From Harmothoe impar (taxonomy: Eukaryota > Annelida > Polychaeta > Phyllodocida > Polynoidae), in NCBI GenBank assembly GCA_947462335.1, contig OX381707.1, positions 65,862,816-65,926,815 of the forward strand: a stretch of DNA of 64,000 bases. The letters run 5' to 3'. The position numbers and the translations under genes are program-made. Each line of letters starts with the position of its first letter. Positions within the stretch are counted from its first letter, which is position 1. Shown here piece after piece: positions 63,304-64,000 of the stretch. The notes below the pieces were generated by a model, which did not search any database, had not been told where the DNA came from, and worked only from the letters and a program-made list of their open reading frames with translations.

Positions 63304-64000
63304 ACAAAAAAAATAAGCAATGAGCAGACTCAGCTCGAAATTCCCTGCTGGCGTGATGGCGGTGACTGCAGGCGGTGGCGGCGGTCGGCTGGCCGGCGGT
63401 GGCGGTGTCGGCGGCGATGGTAGAAGGGTGTGTGGAAAGAGAGACGCATCTCAGTCTTTTATAGGAGCGGCGAGTCTGACATTTTCAGCTGTCGCATGCT
63501 GACCTGCTGCTATCATAAGAGAAACAAAAGCCCTAATCACGCTTTTCAGCTGGATCCTTCCACCCCGCCAGACATGGATCCAGATGGGAAGGTGGTTTAA
63601 AATTAAATCCGTGTACCGACTGTCATACAATAGAGTAATTAGTTGAACGCGTGTTACCTGTATAAAGGATTAGCGGGTCATGGGCTCAGCGTGTGTATAG
63701 AAAAACAACTACAGGTAGCGTGAACAAAGCGACCCCCTCCCTTTCTGTCACTCTGTCTGTGACTAGAGGGTGTGCGTGTGGTAAGCGGCTTAAATCTAAA
63801 GAAAAACAAATCACCCTCTCCTGTCGTCAGCAGTCAGCCGGCCGGCGGCTGGAAAATGCGATTAGAGGGATGATGAGCCGCGTAGTAAGCGACTTAAGGC
63901 TGATCTAAAGACCTGCCGTGAGGGGGCAGCTGGCCGGTGGCTTGAAAAAAAAGGGGGGAGTAAGGGTATATAAGGGGGAGTGAAACCGTATTCGGCATCG
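63304..64000. other. Right part of the Polinton in the window, probable divergent promoter region
   Basis: No convincing ORF; a 60-aa + strand frame at 63,320 is Gly-run low complexity. A minus-strand TATAAAAGACTGAG at about 63,446-63,460 could serve the 216-aa ORF. A + strand GGGTATATAAGGGG at 63,963-63,976 would start a rightward transcript beyond the window, where polymerase B is expected. Confidence 0.45.
63963..63976 (+). promoter_or_regulatory. Rightward TATA box at the window end
   Basis: GGGTATATAAGGGG, a strong TATA consensus with G-rich flank, faces out of the window. Confidence 0.5.

Larger units (their letters stand above)
54500..64000 (-). mobile_element. Polinton/Maverick (adintovirus-like) element, left part; right end beyond the window
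   Basis: The diagnostic gene set is present on one strand: DDE integrase with chromodomain, adenain-type cysteine protease, A32-like packaging ATPase, double-jelly-roll-type major capsid and penton-like minor capsid. Genes are packed with gaps of a few bases or overlaps. GC content is visibly higher than in flanking DNA. Protein-primed DNA polymerase B is not in the window and should lie to the right. No inverted partner of 54,080-54,500 was found at 62.5-64 kb, so the right end is outside. The left boundary lies somewhere in 54,080-54,500 and is not fixed. A 667-bp tandem duplication and a frameshift show that this copy is damaged. Confidence 0.92.

Noticed and set aside
63320..63502. 60-aa Gly-rich + strand ORF
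   Set aside because: Low-complexity translation of a GGC repeat; overlaps the putative promoter of the minus-strand ORF.
62500..64000. Right terminal inverted repeat of the Polinton inside the window
   Set aside because: No inverse of the 54,080-54,500 words (for example GGCCTCTGATTGGCTG) was found here.
1..64000. CRISPR arrays, rRNA or tRNA genes
   Set aside because: No regular repeat-spacer pattern, and no cloverleaf or rRNA core sequence recognised; tandem repeats here have no unique spacers.

Overview
This is a piece of an animal nuclear genome: AT-rich, mostly non-coding, and full of mobile DNA, with one convincing host gene. Nothing is bacterial in layout (no operons outside the mobile elements, no rRNA, tRNA or CRISPR). 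A Polinton/Maverick, a Ty3/gypsy element, an APE-type LINE, many MITEs and an NFX1-type helicase gene together fit a marine invertebrate (echinoderm, hemichordate or lancelet are my best guesses; the species cannot be fixed from the sequence).

Layout. 1-4.3 kb: small inverted-repeat elements, a 384-bp tandem repeat and 85-88-bp repeats. 4,313-16,413: a very young LTR retrotransposon. Its 521-bp LTRs differ at one base and a 4-bp target duplication (CACT) flanks it. It carries gag, pol in the same frame behind a single UAG, a one-base break inside integrase, and a third large sense ORF that has a Cys/His region and is not an envelope. 16.4-17.5 kb: two MITEs. 17,788-24,141: one long exon for a protein of about 2,117 residues with two cold-shock-like domains, a ZNFX1-type SF1 helicase, NFX1-type zinc fingers and two PARP catalytic domains. 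This architecture suggests an RNA-sensing or antiviral role (inference). 24-45 kb: no gene seen; it holds MITEs, a nested hAT element with an 8-bp duplication, a diverged multi-copy repeat block and one promoter-like CpG-rich island. 45.4-50.9 kb: a fragment with an SGNH-like end, then an APE/RT LINE ORF of 957 aa with an ATA-repeat tail. 51-54.1 kb: nothing coding seen.

54.1-64 kb: the left part of a Polinton/Maverick (adintovirus-like) element, GC-richer than its surroundings. A compact minus-strand gene train reads, in order of transcription: unknown 216-aa ORF, packaging ATPase, small 110-aa protein with hydrophobic C-terminus, 395-aa protein, chromodomain integrase, penton-like minor capsid, pVI-like minor protein (frameshifted), major capsid, adenain-type protease, 99-aa ORF. 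Together these form a virion-morphogenesis and integration set. DNA polymerase B and the right inverted repeat are not in the window; a rightward TATA box at the very end suggests a divergent unit beyond it. A 667-bp tandem duplication has copied the capsid start and its promoter and made an in-frame chimera with the pVI-like tail.

Most notable: the CSD-helicase-zinc finger-PARP-PARP gene, the third ORF and readthrough layout of the LTR element, and the A-rich leaders and capsid duplication in the Polinton.
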